Counted from the first letter of the stretch, positions 1-9,557 are shown. The stretch: 64,000 bases of DNA from Allobosea sp. 67-29 (GCF_001898115.1 NZ_MKSQ01000013.1:54414-118413); one strand, 5' to 3'. The notes: generated from the sequence alone by a model not told the origin. Translations and numbers: made by a program.

Positions 1-175
1 CCAAGGCGCGGAGACGAGATAGCGCTTGGGCCGGAGCCTTGGACGGCTCCAGCTTCGGATGCTGCTTAACCGCTTTGCGCGCTTGATTGCAACTCGTATA
101 AGCGCGCTTCCTTTCGAGAACTTTTCGACGCCGCGTCCGATCCGGTGCGGTGCCCCACGGGACCCGCCGCCTGCC

Positions 176-919
176 ATGCCGAATCCGATGATTCTCGTTC
201 CCGCCCGCATGCAGTCCACGCGGCTGCCGGGCAAGCCGCTCGCGGACGTGCATGGCGAGCCGATGATCGTCCATGTCTGGCGCCGCGCCATGGAGACCGG
301 GCTCGGGCCCGTCGTCGTCGCCACCGATACGCCCGAGATCGTCGCGGCTGTGGAAAAGGCGGGCGGCCGCGCCGTCCTGACCCGCGCCGACCATCCGTCC
401 GGCTCCGACCGCATCAAGGAAGCTGCGGATCTCGTCGATCCGCAAGGGCGGCACGACGTCATCGTCAACGTGCAGGGCGACCTGCCGACGATCGATCCGC
501 GCGTCATCATCGCCTCGGTCGCGCCGCTGGAGGATCCGGCGGTCGATATCGTCACCCTCGCCGCGGTGATCACCCGCGAGGACGAGAAGACCGAACCCAG
601 CGTGGTCAAGGCGATCGGCAGCGAGATCGGGCCCGGCCGAATGCGGGCGCTCTATTTCACTCGCGCGACCGCTCCGAGCGGGGAGGGGCCGCTCTATCAT
701 CATATCGGGCTCTATACCTATCGCCGCCGCGCCCTCGACCGCTTCGTCGCTCTGCCGCCATCGCCCCTGGAGCAGCGCGAACGGCTGGAGCAGCTACGCG
801 CCGTCGAGGACGGAATGCGCATCGACATCATCGTCGTCGAAGACGTGCCGCTCGGCGTCGATACGCCCCATGATCTCGATCGCGCCCGCGCGATCCTGAA
901 ATCCCGCGCAGGAGCCTGA
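176..919 (+). CDS. kdsB: 3-deoxy-manno-octulosonate cytidylyltransferase (CMP-Kdo synthetase)
   Basis: Cytosolic enzyme that activates Kdo with CTP to CMP-Kdo for lipopolysaccharide inner-core synthesis. The ORF is open from base 26, but the family begins at [20 protein letters not shown], so I start at the ATG at 176, giving 247 aa, the usual family length. The nucleotide-binding start ([14 protein letters not shown], residues 9-22), VNVQGDLP near residue 98, the YFTRATAP and PLYHHIGLY motifs and the C-terminal GVDTPHDLD are all present. pheA follows after 8 bp, so the two are probably co-transcribed. The preceding 175 bases show no clear gene. Confidence 0.95.
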   Translation: MPNPMILVPARMQSTRLPGKPLADVHGEPMIVHVWRRAMETGLGPVVVATDTPEIVAAVEKAGGRAVLTRADHPSGSDRIKEAADLVDPQGRHDVIVNVQGDLPTIDPRVIIASVAPLEDPAVDIVTLAAVITREDEKTEPSVVKAIGSEIGPGRMRALYFTRATAPSGEGPLYHHIGLYTYRRRALDRFVALPPSPLEQRERLEQLRAVEDGMRIDIIVVEDVPLGVDTPHDLDRARAILKSRAGA

Positions 920-927
920 GAATCCCC

Positions 928-1782
928 ATGTCCTTCGTCGTGTCCTACCAGGGTGAGCCCGGAGCCTTCTCCTCGCAGGCGGCTCTCCAGGTGTTTCCGG
1001 ACTGCGAGCTCCTGCCTTGCGCGACCTTCGAGGATGCGCTCGCCGCCGTCAGCGACGGCAAGGCCCGCTACGGCATGATCCCGATCGACAACTCGATCGC
1101 CGGGCGCGTGGCCGATATCCATCATCTGCTGCCGCGCTCGGGGCTGCACATCATCGGCGAGCACTTCCTGCCGATCCGCTTCCACCTGATGGGCGTGGAG
1201 GGCGCGACGCTGGCGACGATCCAGGTCGTGCAGAGCCATATCCACGCGCTCGGTCAGTGCCGCAAGATCATCCGCAAGCTCGGCCTCAAGGCCGAGGTCG
1301 CGGCGGACACCGCAGGCTCCGCCCGGCAGGTCGCGGAAGCCGGCGACGTCACCCGCGCCGCCATCGCCCCGCGCATCGCGGCCGACGTTTACGGCCTCAA
1401 CATTCTCATGGAGGACATCGAGGACGAGAAGCACAACACCACCCGCTTCGTCGTGCTCTCGAAATATCCGGAATATGCCCGCCACGGTGCCGGCAAGACG
1501 GTGACCACGCTGATGTTCCGCGTCCGCAACATTCCTGCCGCGCTCTACAAGGCGATGGGCGGCTTTGCCACCAACGGCATCAACATGACCAAGCTGGAAA
1601 GCTACATGGTCGACGGCCTGTTCTCCGCGACCATGTTCTACGCCGATGTCGAAGGCCATCCGGACGACCCGGCGCTGCGGCGCGCGCTCGACGAGCTCTC
1701 CTATTTCTCCAAGGAGATGAAGATCATGGGCGTCTACCCGGCGAGCGACTTCCGCTCGACCATCGAGGAGCCGGCGGAGTAG
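928..1782 (+). CDS. pheA: Prephenate dehydratase
   Basis: Monofunctional prephenate dehydratase (284 aa), converting prephenate to phenylpyruvate in phenylalanine biosynthesis. Residues 1-185 form the two-lobed catalytic domain, with the conserved TTR-F motif at 171-174. Residues about 190-275 form an ACT regulatory domain, with KLESYM at 222-227 in the place of the Phe-binding ESRP-type motif, so phenylalanine feedback inhibition is likely. There is no chorismate mutase domain; a separate chorismate mutase lies at 49494. It follows kdsB closely and is followed by a palindromic intergenic repeat. Confidence 0.95.
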   Translation: MSFVVSYQGEPGAFSSQAALQVFPDCELLPCATFEDALAAVSDGKARYGMIPIDNSIAGRVADIHHLLPRSGLHIIGEHFLPIRFHLMGVEGATLATIQVVQSHIHALGQCRKIIRKLGLKAEVAADTAGSARQVAEAGDVTRAAIAPRIAADVYGLNILMEDIEDEKHNTTRFVVLSKYPEYARHGAGKTVTTLMFRVRNIPAALYKAMGGFATNGINMTKLESYMVDGLFSATMFYADVEGHPDDPALRRALDELSYFSKEMKIMGVYPASDFRSTIEEPAE

Positions 1783-1810
1783 CGGTTTCCGCTCTGATCG
1801 CAGCGATGCC

Positions 1811-1899
1811 CGTCATTGCGAGGAGCAAAGCGACGAAGCAATCCAGGGGGACGTGGAGCGCGGCCGCCCCTGGATTGCTTCGCTTTGCTCGCAATGACG
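1811..1899. repeat. Intergenic palindromic repeat A (REP-like)
   Basis: Large inverted repeat: CGTCATTGCGAGGAGCAAAG on the left is mirrored by CTTTGCTCGCAATGACG on the right, and CAATCCAG by CTGGATTG further in. It lies between the convergent ends of pheA and the DUF6295 gene, so it may also act as a terminator in both directions. It shares CGTCAT...ATGACG ends with three other intergenic elements in this window. Confidence 0.8.
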
Positions 1900-1923
1900 G
1901 TCCAGCCCGAGCGAAAGCCGTCT

Positions 1924-2229
1924 TCAGGCGGCTCTGACGAGGCCCGGCGTTGCGCCCTTGCCGCGCACCTCGGCCTCCTCGAATTCCGCCTCCGCGATCG
2001 CCCGGCCCAGCGCCGCGTGCAGCGCCTTCGCGGTCTCCAGCGTCAATTCGACGCCGGCCCGTGCCCCGGCATCGAGCCGGGCATTGACGAAATCCAGTGT
2101 GATGACGTCCGCCAGCGGCGCGTGGCGGGCATGGTCATAGGCGACGACGGCCTGCGTCAGCGCAAACCAGGCGTCGCCGCGCTTGGCCATGCCCTCGACC
2201 GGGACGATCTCGACAATCGACGTGCACAT
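1924..2229 (-). CDS. DUF6295 family protein
   Basis: Small protein of 101 aa beginning MCTSIVEIVPVEGMAKRG. The ORF track extends the start upstream to 2388, but that part overlaps the neighbouring hydrolase gene and is unconserved in character, so the ATG at 2229 is preferred. It resembles the DUF6295 family (N-terminal MCT-IVE, then GWF/AWFALT, YDHARHA, DFVN and a C-terminal helix). Function is unknown; the conserved Cys, Asp and His might bind a metal, which is only a guess. It starts 17 bp after the hydrolase gene ends and is probably its operon partner. Confidence 0.75.
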   Translation of the reverse strand: MCTSIVEIVPVEGMAKRGDAWFALTQAVVAYDHARHAPLADVITLDFVNARLDAGARAGVELTLETAKALHAALGRAIAEAEFEEAEVRGKGATPGLVRAA

Positions 2230-2246
2230 TGCTTCCGACCCTCCGG

Positions 2247-2993
2247 TTACGACAGGTGCTTGCCGAAGAACGCGAAGATCTTGCTCCAGGCGTCCATGGT
2301 CTGCTCGGGGCGATACATTGGCCGATGCCAATAGAAGAAGCCGTGGCCGGCACCGTCGTAGCGGTGGAATTCGTAGGCCTTGCCGCATTTCTTCAGCTCG
2401 GCCTCGTGCTGGTTGACCTGTTCGGGGCTCGGCGCGCGGTCCTCATTGCCGAAGATGCCGATGAGCGGGCACGAAAGGTCTGTGGTCAGCGTGATCGGCG
2501 AGACCGGCGTCTTGGCGTTGAGGTCCTCCGGCGCCATCACCACGCGCCCGCCCCAGAGCTCGGCGCAGGCGTCGACGTCGTGCTTCTGGCAGGCGTAGAG
2601 GAAGGCGTGACGCCCGCCCGAGCACGAGCCGAACAGCGCGACCTTGCCGTTGTGCTCCGGCTGGCTGCGCGCCCATTTAACCGCTGCTTCGGTATCGCCG
2701 ATAACCTGCGCATCGGGCACGCCGCCTTCGGCACGCACCCTGGCGGCGACATCGTCCGGCGTGCCGGGGCCGGAGCGCTCATAGAGATTGGCGCAGATTG
2801 CGATATAGCCGTGGTGGGCGAAGCGCCGCGTCGTCTCGATGTAGAATTCGCTCCAGCCGGGCAGGTGGTGGACCAGCACCACGGCCGGGAAGGGGCCGGG
2901 GCCCTCGGGCTTGGCGACATAGGCGGTGATGGGATCGCCGCCGTCGCCGGCAATGGCAACATTCGTGCAGGTCATGCCTCGGTAGAACGACAT
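2247..2993 (-). CDS. Dienelactone hydrolase family protein
   Basis: Alpha/beta hydrolase of 248 aa in the dienelactone hydrolase family. The catalytic triad is visible as Cys124 in GSCSGG, Asp185 in GNEDRAP and His217 in GAGHGFF; the oxyanion strand VVLVHHLPGW is at 38-47. I start at the second ATG (2993) because GGAGGA lies about 7 bases upstream; the track start at 3029 has no such site. Substrate is unknown: such enzymes cleave dienelactones or related esters. No aromatic ring-cleavage genes are adjacent, so a role in chloroaromatic degradation is not supported. Confidence 0.85.
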   Translation of the reverse strand: MSFYRGMTCTNVAIAGDGGDPITAYVAKPEGPGPFPAVVLVHHLPGWSEFYIETTRRFAHHGYIAICANLYERSGPGTPDDVAARVRAEGGVPDAQVIGDTEAAVKWARSQPEHNGKVALFGSCSGGRHAFLYACQKHDVDACAELWGGRVVMAPEDLNAKTPVSPITLTTDLSCPLIGIFGNEDRAPSPEQVNQHEAELKKCGKAYEFHRYDGAGHGFFYWHRPMYRPEQTMDAWSKIFAFFGKHLS

Positions 2994-3068
2994 CGCGGTC
3001 CTCCATAGGTATACGACCGGCGCACTCAACGCCGGCTTCGAGCCATCTTCATGGCGAGGTCACGCCGC

Positions 3069-3473
3069 TCACCAGGGGCGCGGACCCTCCATCGTCGAAA
3101 CATGGGCCGAAACGACCTTCCAGCCCAGATCGGGAAAGCGCACCCAGCTCTGGCTCTGGCGCCCGATCACGTCGCGACCGCGCACCTTGAACTCGAGGTT
3201 CACGGTGGCGAAGTCGCGGCCGAGGGTCAGGATCTCCAGCCGGATGCGCTTCTCCTTGATCCCCGGCCCCGGCGGGCGCGCGACGCGGTGGGCATGGATT
3301 TCGGAAAAACCGTAGCCGTTCTCGCCGAGAGCGTAGCGGATGGTGTGCGGGCTGTCCCAGAAGCTGGCGTCGAGCACGTCGACGTCCTTGTCGATCAGCG
3401 CCTGCTCGTAAGCCTCGAACAATGTGCTGATCTCGGCGACCACCTCGGGCCGGTTCGGGGTCAGGTCGGTCAC
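3069..3473 (-). CDS. AtzH-like / DUF3225 (SnoaL-fold) protein
   Basis: 134-aa protein starting at a GTG that overlaps the amidase stop (GTGA), so it is translationally coupled. The sequence (EVVAEISTLFEAYEQALIDKD, then ASFWDSPHTIRYALGENGYGF) matches the AtzH/HpxZ-like DUF3225 group of the NTF2/SnoaL fold. Homologues are encoded beside AtzE-type amidases in cyanuric acid/biuret and oxamate/purine degradation, where they are small partners or accessory enzymes. The long 720-aa track ORF that includes it is an antisense read-through of nudC and the amidase. Confidence 0.85.
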   Translation of the reverse strand: MTDLTPNRPEVVAEISTLFEAYEQALIDKDVDVLDASFWDSPHTIRYALGENGYGFSEIHAHRVARPPGPGIKEKRIRLEILTLGRDFATVNLEFKVRGRDVIGRQSQSWVRFPDLGWKVVSAHVSTMEGPRPW

Positions 3474-4645
3474 GCGGCATCCTCCATGGCTTGTGCGACG
3501 GCGATCAGGCTGGCGTCGCTGCCGCGGGCGCCGATGATGGACAGGCCCACCGGCGCACCCTCGACGGTCGCGCCCGGCAGGCTGACCTGCGGATGGCCCG
3601 CCAGCCCGCCTTGCGCGCAGAGGCAGGTGATGCGATCGCGCAGGGGCTGCAGCGCCGGGATGGACTGGCCTCGCAGCGGCGCCGGGAAGGGCGTCGTCGG
3701 CAGGCACAGAATCGTTCCCGGCGGCAGCAGATGGCGCAGCCGGGCCCGCGCCTCCTCGCGCATCAGGGCCGCCCAGTTGCGATCGCTTGCCGGCACCTGC
3801 GAGCCGGCGATGAGTCCGGCGGCGACGCTGAAGGCCATCCGCGGGTTGTGCTGCTCGATCCAGGGCCGAAAACTCTGCCAGGCTTCCACCGGCTGCAGGC
3901 TGCGCTGCGCCCGCGCCCAGACGGACAGGCCCTGCGGGGCCATGAGCTCCTCGCGCGGCGAAGAGCCGACCACTCGCGCCAGCCGTTCGACCATCGGGTG
4001 CAGCGCCGCGGCGACCTCGGGGTCGGCAAAGCCGAAGGCATCGACCGCGATCAGAAGCTTGGTCGGCAGGGGGCCGGGCTTCTCGCCCAGCATCACCGTG
4101 CCGACGCGCGCGAAGGTCCGCGCGTCGCGGGCGAACCAGCCTGCGGTGTCCGAGCTCGGCGCCTGCGGCATCAGCCCGGCCAGGTCGATCCGGCCATGGC
4201 TCGGTCGGATGCCATAGATCCCGCAGAAGCTCGCCGGCACGCGCATCGAGCCGCCCGTATCGGTGCCGAGCGCGGTATCGCACAGTCCGGCCGCGACGGC
4301 GGCGGCCGAGCCGGAGGAGGAGCCGCCCGGCACGCGCTCCGGCGCGGCGCTGTTGAGCGGCGTGCCGTCGAAGGCGCTCTCGCCGAGAATTCCAAGCGAA
4401 ACCTCGTCCGTGATCGTCTTGCCGACCAGCTCGGCACCGGCGTCGAGCAGCGCCTGCACCGCCCAGGCGTTGCGCGCTGGGACCGGATTGGCTTTCGCCC
4501 AGTCGTGGTTGCCGCCCCCGGTCGCAACACCCGCGACGTCGAACAGGTCCTTCACCGCGAAGGTCAGGCCCGAGAGCGGCAAGCCCGGCCGGCCCGCGAT
4601 ATGGGCCCGCGGGCCAGGAACGAAGGCGTTGATCGCGTCGGTCAT
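3470..4645 (-). CDS. Amidase signature family enzyme (AtzE/AMI1-like)
   Basis: Amidase of 391 aa hydrolysing a C-N bond in an unidentified small amide. The Ser-cisSer-Lys triad is visible: Lys32 in AVKDLFDV, cis-Ser near 109 in GGSSSGSAAAVAAG, and the nucleophile Ser133 in GTDTGGSMRVPAS. The ATG at 4645 gives a normal N-terminus; the longer track start (4741) adds low-quality sequence. It overlaps the AtzH-like gene by 4 bp. An AtzG-like third subunit, usual with AtzE, is not seen. The short length is closer to plant AMI1-type amidases than to GatA. Confidence 0.85.
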   Translation of the reverse strand: MTDAINAFVPGPRAHIAGRPGLPLSGLTFAVKDLFDVAGVATGGGNHDWAKANPVPARNAWAVQALLDAGAELVGKTITDEVSLGILGESAFDGTPLNSAAPERVPGGSSSGSAAAVAAGLCDTALGTDTGGSMRVPASFCGIYGIRPSHGRIDLAGLMPQAPSSDTAGWFARDARTFARVGTVMLGEKPGPLPTKLLIAVDAFGFADPEVAAALHPMVERLARVVGSSPREELMAPQGLSVWARAQRSLQPVEAWQSFRPWIEQHNPRMAFSVAAGLIAGSQVPASDRNWAALMREEARARLRHLLPPGTILCLPTTPFPAPLRGQSIPALQPLRDRITCLCAQGGLAGHPQVSLPGATVEGAPVGLSIIGARGSDASLIAVAQAMEDAA

Positions 4646-4774
4646 TGTTGGATCGGCTCCGGTCTGCCGGCCGCCGCCGGCTCCTGTTCGGGGGGGCGCA
4701 AGGAGAAGGTCTCGACAGCGCGCGCCGCCGGGGCGATGCAAGCACCGAGCCGCAGCGGCTGCAGCGCCCGCATG

Positions 4775-5731
4775 TCAGATCCGCTCGCCCTCCAGCGCCC
4801 AGGCGCGCACCAGCGTATTGGCGATGGCGATATGCTGCGGGCACACCAAACCCTCGGGATGCCGGCCTTCGAGCATCTGCAGCACTTCCTCGCGCGGGAA
4901 CCAGCGGCCGGCCTCGAGCTCGGTCATGTCGAGCGTGATCTCGTCGCCGAGGGATTCGGCGATGCAGCCGACCATGATCGAGGACGGGAAGGGCCAGGGC
5001 TGCGAGGCGATGTAGCGGACTGTGCCGACCCTCAGGCCCGCTTCCTCCCAGCTCTCGCGACGTACGGCATCCTCCAGCGTCTCGCCCGGTTCGACGAAGC
5101 CGGCGATGCAGGAATACATGCCCGGTGCGAAGCGTGCCTGGCGGGCCAGCAGGCAGGAATCGCCGCGCGTCACCAGCATGATCACGACCGGATCGGTGCG
5201 GGGGAAATGCAGGGCGCCGCAGACCGTGCATTCACGCCGCCAGCCGGAGGTGCCGGCGACGGTCTGGCCGCCGCACTGGGCGCAGAAGCGGTGCCGGGCA
5301 TGCCAGTCGAGCACGGCCTTGGCCTCGCCGAGCGGGCCGACCTCGTCTTCCGGCACCAGCCGCTTCAGCGCCACCGAGCGCAGATCGGTGACGACCAGTT
5401 CGGAGCGTTCCTTCAGGGTTTCGGCCAGGGCCCGGTCGAGCAATCGTCCGAAGCGCGGAGAGCCGTCCTCGGCCATGCCGAGGAAAATCTCCTCCAGCGC
5501 CGGCCCGAGCATTTCCGCCTCGCCGTGGCTGAACCACACCGACAGCGTCTCGCCATCGATCCGGTTCAGGATCGGCGTCTCGCCGGCGACCGCGGCGATC
5601 AGCGTATCGGAGCGATGACGCAGCGCCGTCACCGCATCGGGCTTGTTGCGCAGATCCTCCCGCCGGTCGAGCCGGTTGACCGCGAAGCCGGTCAGGGAAG
5701 AGCGTTCGCGGCGGGGCAGCGTATCGTTCAT
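4775..5731 (-). CDS. nudC: NAD+ diphosphatase (NADH pyrophosphatase)
   Basis: Hydrolyses NAD(H) to NMN(H) and AMP; family members can also remove NAD caps from RNA. The 318-aa protein has an N-terminal NUDIX-like domain (1-140), a zinc ribbon with Cys150, 153, 168 and 171, a Nudix box GFVEPGETLEDAVRRESWEE starting at 211, and the NudC-specific SQPWPFP at 243-249. All diagnostic residues are intact. It lies upstream of, and in the same direction as, the amidase pair, but with a 129-bp gap, so co-transcription is uncertain. Confidence 0.95.
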   Translation of the reverse strand: MNDTLPRRERSSLTGFAVNRLDRREDLRNKPDAVTALRHRSDTLIAAVAGETPILNRIDGETLSVWFSHGEAEMLGPALEEIFLGMAEDGSPRFGRLLDRALAETLKERSELVVTDLRSVALKRLVPEDEVGPLGEAKAVLDWHARHRFCAQCGGQTVAGTSGWRRECTVCGALHFPRTDPVVIMLVTRGDSCLLARQARFAPGMYSCIAGFVEPGETLEDAVRRESWEEAGLRVGTVRYIASQPWPFPSSIMVGCIAESLGDEITLDMTELEAGRWFPREEVLQMLEGRHPEGLVCPQHIAIANTLVRAWALEGERI

Positions 5732-5774
5732 GCCTTGGGTCTAGACCCGCGAAGCCCCGCCGCGCAAGCGCCTC

Positions 5775-6662
5775 TCACGCCTCGTCGCGGCCGCGCAGAA
5801 GATGGATGATCCCGGAGAAATCCGTGCCGCCCTGACCCCAGGCATTGTGCAGCGCGAAGAGCTGGGCGGCCGCTGCGCCGAGGGGCGTGGACGCGCCCGC
5901 AGCCTGCGCCGCCTCCTGCGAGAGCTTCAGGTCCTTCAGCATCAGCGCCGAGGCGAAGCCGGGCTTGTAGTCGTTGTTGGCCGGAGAGGTCGGCACCGGC
6001 CCCGGCACCGGGCAATAGGTCGTCAGAGACCAGCACTGCCCGGAGGACGTCGAGGCCACGTCGAACAGGGCCTGATGCGAGAGGCCGAGCTTCTCGGCCA
6101 GCACGAAAGCCTCCGAGACGCCGATCATCGAGATGCCAAGGATCATGTTGTTGCAGATCTTCGCGGCCTGTCCGTTGCCGGCGCCGCCGCAATGCACGAT
6201 CCGGCGCCCCATCTTGGCCAGGATCGGCTCGCCACGGTCGAACGCCTCCGCCGTGCCGCCGACCATGAAGGTGAGGGTCGCGCCCTTGGCGCCGCCGGTG
6301 CCGCCCGAGACCGGCGCGTCGAGCGAGGCGCAGCCGTGCTCCGCTGCCAGCGCATGGGCCCTGCGCGCGCTCTCGACATCGATCGTCGAGGAATCGATCA
6401 GCAGCGTGCCGGGCTTCACCGCCGGCAGGATATCGGCCCATACCGAGAGCACGTGCTTGCCGGCCGGCAGCATGGTGACGACGATCTCGGCTTCCGCGAC
6501 GGCCTCCTTGGCCGAACTCGCGATGCCCACGCCCATCTCTGCCGCCGCGTCCTTCGACGCCTGCACGAGATCGAACGCTTTGACGCTATGCCCGGCCTTG
6601 ACGAGGTTCCCGGCCATCGGGCCGCCCATATTGCCGAGGCCGATGAAGGCAATGCTGGTCAT
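5775..6662 (-). CDS. mmsB: 3-hydroxyisobutyrate dehydrogenase
   Basis: NAD-dependent oxidation of 3-hydroxyisobutyrate to methylmalonate semialdehyde in valine catabolism. 295 aa. Rossmann motif GLGNMGGPMAGNL (residues 8-20), the substrate-binding APVSGGTGGAKGATLTFMVGG segment and the lysine-bearing AAKICNNMILG helix are all recognisable. GAGGAG lies 7 bases before the ATG. It is the last of three genes (mmsA, acyl-CoA dehydrogenase, mmsB) that together convert isobutyryl-CoA to propionyl-CoA, apart from the hydratase and hydrolase steps, which are not encoded here. Confidence 0.92.
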   Translation of the reverse strand: MTSIAFIGLGNMGGPMAGNLVKAGHSVKAFDLVQASKDAAAEMGVGIASSAKEAVAEAEIVVTMLPAGKHVLSVWADILPAVKPGTLLIDSSTIDVESARRAHALAAEHGCASLDAPVSGGTGGAKGATLTFMVGGTAEAFDRGEPILAKMGRRIVHCGGAGNGQAAKICNNMILGISMIGVSEAFVLAEKLGLSHQALFDVASTSSGQCWSLTTYCPVPGPVPTSPANNDYKPGFASALMLKDLKLSQEAAQAAGASTPLGAAAAQLFALHNAWGQGGTDFSGIIHLLRGRDEA

Positions 6663-6692
6663 GGTCGTCTCCTCTCGTCGTTCTTGGTATTA

Positions 6693-6788
6693 TCCCAGAC
6701 TGCTCGAAGAGCAGATCCGGGATCGTCATCAGAAAAGGCGCTTTCCCGTCTTGCGATCCCGGATCGCCGTCCGGCGTCCGGGATGACG
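6693..6788. repeat. Intergenic palindromic repeat B (REP-like)
   Basis: Located between the acyl-CoA dehydrogenase gene and mmsB. A CGTCAT occurs at 6724-6729, and the element ends in GGATGACG at 6781-6788. The inner hairpin is ATCCCGGA (6756-6763) pairing with TCCGGGAT (6777-6784). The left boundary is uncertain. Its ends match the family seen at 1811, 22093 and 23405. Confidence 0.6.
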
Positions 6789-6797
6789 TCTTCGGCG

Positions 6798-7946
6798 TCA
6801 ATTCCCCTTCGCCCGCCCCACCAGCCCGCGCGCCACGATCATCCGCATCACCTCGTTGGTCCCCTCGAGGATCTGGTGGACGCGCAGGTCGCGCACGATC
6901 TTCTCGATGCCGTAATCGGCCAGATAACCGTAGCCGCCATGGATCTGCAGCGCGTCATTGGCGACCTCGAAGCCGGTGTCGGTGGCGATGCGCTTGGCCA
7001 TGGCGCAGAGCTTCGTCGCATCCGGCGTCTTGGCATCGAGCGCCGCGGCGGCACGCCAGAGCAGGGTGCGCGCTGCCTCAAGCTCCGTCGCCATGTCCGC
7101 GAGCTTGAATTGCAGCGCCTGGAAATCGGCGATGGCCGAGCCGAAGGCCTTGCGCTCCTTGGCATAGGTGATGGCCTTGTCGAGCGCTCCTTGCGCGCCG
7201 CCGATCGAGCAGGCGCCGATATTGAGCCGGCCGCCGTCGAGCCCGGCCATGGCGATCTTGAAGCCGATGCCCTCCGGGCCGAGACGGTTGGCGACGGGGA
7301 CGCGGCAGTTCTCGAGGATCACGGCTCGCGTTGGCTGGGCGTTCCAGCCCATCTTCTTCTCGTTGGCACCGAAGGACAGGCCGGGCGTGTCCTTCTCGAC
7401 GACGATGGTCGAGATGCCGCCGGGGCCGGCCTCGCCGGTGCGCGCCATCACGACATAGATGTCCGACACGCCGGCGCCTGAGATGAACTGCTTCTGCCCG
7501 TCGAGGATGTAGTGGTCGCCGTCGAGCACCGCCTTGGTCTTCAGAGCGGCGGCGTCGGAGCCGGCGCCGGGCTCGGTCAGGCAATAGCTCGCCAGATGCT
7601 CCATCGTGCAGAGCTTCGGCAGGAAGCGCTGGCGCTGTTCGTCCGAGCCGTAGCGGTCGATCATCCAGGCGCACATGTTGTGGATCGAGATATAGGCCGC
7701 GACCGTCGGACAACCGGTCGAGAGCGCCTCGAAGATCAGCGCGGCGTCGAGGCGCGAGAGGCCGGAGCCGCCGACATCGTCGCGGATGTAGATGCCGCCC
7801 ATGCCGAGCGCGGCGGCGGCACGCATCTCCTCGAGCGGGAAGTGCTTTTCCTCGTCCCAACGCATGGCATGGGGGGCGAGCGTTTCGGCGGCGAAGGCGG
7901 TGGCCATCTCCTGAATGGCGAGTTGATCCTCGGTCAACGAGAACAT
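6798..7946 (-). CDS. Isobutyryl-CoA dehydrogenase (acyl-CoA dehydrogenase family)
   Basis: FAD enzyme of 382 aa that most likely oxidises isobutyryl-CoA to methacrylyl-CoA, judged by its place between mmsA and mmsB and its resemblance to ACAD8-type enzymes. Signature segments include [19 protein letters not shown] (FAD/substrate site), QKQFISGAG, and the C-terminal QIHGGYGY...[10 protein letters not shown], where the Glu is the expected catalytic base. The track starts at a GTG (7952), but GAGG sits 5 bases before the ATG at 7946, which I prefer. The mmsA stop lies just upstream, so the genes are likely co-transcribed. Confidence 0.88.
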   Translation of the reverse strand: MFSLTEDQLAIQEMATAFAAETLAPHAMRWDEEKHFPLEEMRAAAALGMGGIYIRDDVGGSGLSRLDAALIFEALSTGCPTVAAYISIHNMCAWMIDRYGSDEQRQRFLPKLCTMEHLASYCLTEPGAGSDAAALKTKAVLDGDHYILDGQKQFISGAGVSDIYVVMARTGEAGPGGISTIVVEKDTPGLSFGANEKKMGWNAQPTRAVILENCRVPVANRLGPEGIGFKIAMAGLDGGRLNIGACSIGGAQGALDKAITYAKERKAFGSAIADFQALQFKLADMATELEAARTLLWRAAAALDAKTPDATKLCAMAKRIATDTGFEVANDALQIHGGYGYLADYGIEKIVRDLRVHQILEGTNEVMRMIVARGLVGRAKGN

Positions 7947-7962
7947 GGCCACCTCGCTGTCG

Positions 7963-9459
7963 TCAGTTCATCGTCGGGATGACGAAGCTCGCACCGTCCT
8001 TGATGCCGCTCGGCCAGCGCGCCGTCACCGTCTTGGTCTTGGTGTAGAAGCGGATCGAGTCCGGGCCGTGCTGGTTCAGGTCGCCGAAGGCGGAGCGCTT
8101 CCAGCCACCGAAGGTGTAGTAGGCCAGCGGCACCGGGATCGGCAGGTTGATGCCGACCATGCCGACCTGCACCTTTGAGGCGAAGTCGCGCGCCGCGTCG
8201 CCGTCGCGGGTGAAGATCGCAGTGCCGTTGCCGTATTCGTGGTCGTTGGTGAGCTTCAGCGCCTCTTCGTAGCTCTCGGCGCGCAGTACCGAGAGCACCG
8301 GCCCGAAGATCTCCTCCTTGTAGATGCGCATGTCCTTGGTGACGTTGTCGAACAGGCAGCCGCCGACATAGAAGCCGTTCTCGTAGCCCTGCATCTTGAA
8401 CTCGCGGCCGTCGACCACGAGCTTGGCCCCTTCCTGGACGCCAATGTCGACATAGGACTTGATCTTCTCCATCGCCGCCTTCGAGACGACCGGGCCATAG
8501 TCGGCGTTGAGGTCGGTCGAGGGGCCGATCTTGAGGCTCTCCACGCGCGGGATCAGGCGCTTGACCAGTTCGTCGGCCGTGGCCTTGCCGACCGGCACCG
8601 CTACCGAGATCGCCATGCAGCGCTCGCCGGCCGAGCCGTAGCCGGCGCCGATCAACGCATCGACCGCCTGGTCCATGTCGGCGTCGGGCATCACGATCAT
8701 GTGGTTCTTGGCGCCGCCGAAGCATTGCACGCGCTTACCGTTGGCGCAGCCGCGGGCGTAGATGTATTCCGCGATCGGGGTCGAGCCGACGAAGCCGACC
8801 GCCTTGATCTCGGGATGGTCGAGGATCGCGTCGACCGCCTCCTTGTCGCCGTTGACGACGTTGAGGATGCCGGGAGGGCCGCCGGCCTCGACGAAGAGCT
8901 CGGCGAGGCGCATCGGCACGCCGGGATCGCGCTCCGACGGCTTCAGGATGAAGGCGTTGCCGCAGGCGATCGCAGGGCCGAGCTTCCAGAGCGGGATCAT
9001 CGCCGGGAAGTTGAACGGCGTGATCCCGGCGCAGACGCCCAGCGGCTGGCGCATCGAATAGATGTCGATGCCGGGGCCGGCGCCGTCCGTGAACTCGCCC
9101 TTCATCAGGCCGGGCACGCCGAGAGAATATTCGATCACCTCGACGCCGCGCTGGATGTCGCCGCGGGCATCCGGGATGGTCTTGCCGTGCTCGCGGGCGA
9201 GCAGCTCCGCCAGTTCGTCGTTGTTCTGCGCGATCAGGTCGAGGAACTTCATCAGCACGCGGGCGCGGCGCTGCGGGTTGACCGCGGCCCATTTCGGCTG
9301 CGCCTCGGCCGCGTTGCGGACGGCGGCATCGAGTTCGGCTGCCGAGGCGAGAGCGACCTTGCCGATCACCGAGCCGTCCATCGGCTGGTAGATGTCGGCC
9401 GTGCGGCCAGAGGTGCCGGCGACGTTCTTGCCGCCGATGAAATGTCCGACCTGACGCAT
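7963..9459 (-). CDS. mmsA: CoA-acylating methylmalonate-semialdehyde dehydrogenase
   Basis: Converts methylmalonate semialdehyde to propionyl-CoA with NAD and CoA, ending valine (and myo-inositol) catabolism. 498 aa from the ATG at 9459, which has AGGGAGGG about 5 bases upstream; the track start at 9498 runs into the divergent promoter region. ALDH fold features: [29 protein letters not shown] for NAD binding, catalytic Cys in [10 protein letters not shown] and the C-terminal [10 protein letters not shown]. The Glu of typical ALDHs is replaced in the CFGGAKNHM motif, as is characteristic of CoA-acylating members. Confidence 0.93.
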   Translation of the reverse strand: MRQVGHFIGGKNVAGTSGRTADIYQPMDGSVIGKVALASAAELDAAVRNAAEAQPKWAAVNPQRRARVLMKFLDLIAQNNDELAELLAREHGKTIPDARGDIQRGVEVIEYSLGVPGLMKGEFTDGAGPGIDIYSMRQPLGVCAGITPFNFPAMIPLWKLGPAIACGNAFILKPSERDPGVPMRLAELFVEAGGPPGILNVVNGDKEAVDAILDHPEIKAVGFVGSTPIAEYIYARGCANGKRVQCFGGAKNHMIVMPDADMDQAVDALIGAGYGSAGERCMAISVAVPVGKATADELVKRLIPRVESLKIGPSTDLNADYGPVVSKAAMEKIKSYVDIGVQEGAKLVVDGREFKMQGYENGFYVGGCLFDNVTKDMRIYKEEIFGPVLSVLRAESYEEALKLTNDHEYGNGTAIFTRDGDAARDFASKVQVGMVGINLPIPVPLAYYTFGGWKRSAFGDLNQHGPDSIRFYTKTKTVTARWPSGIKDGASFVIPTMN

Positions 9460-9496
9460 GGGCGCCCTCCCTACGAATGGCTGTTGTGACGATCCC

Positions 9497-9557
9497 ATGG
9501 TTTTCCTACCATTCTCGTTTGCGCACGGCTATAGCGAGAGCGGAACGCCAGCCGTGC
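9497..9557. promoter_or_regulatory. Possible operator/promoter region between mmsA and lysR
   Basis: The divergent intergenic region holds two inverted repeats: ATGGT-6-ACCAT (9497-9512), a LysR-site-like short palindrome, and GCACGGCT (9523-9530) matched perfectly by AGCCGTGC (9550-9557). Placement upstream of both genes fits autoregulation plus control of the mms operon, but no binding motif is known for this regulator. Confidence 0.35.

Noticed and set aside
26-175. N-terminal extension of the kdsB ORF
   Set aside because: These 50 codons do not resemble KdsB; the family start is at the ATG at 176.
3491-5809. 772-aa plus-strand ORF opposite the amidase and nudC
   Set aside because: Antisense to two genes with intact catalytic motifs.
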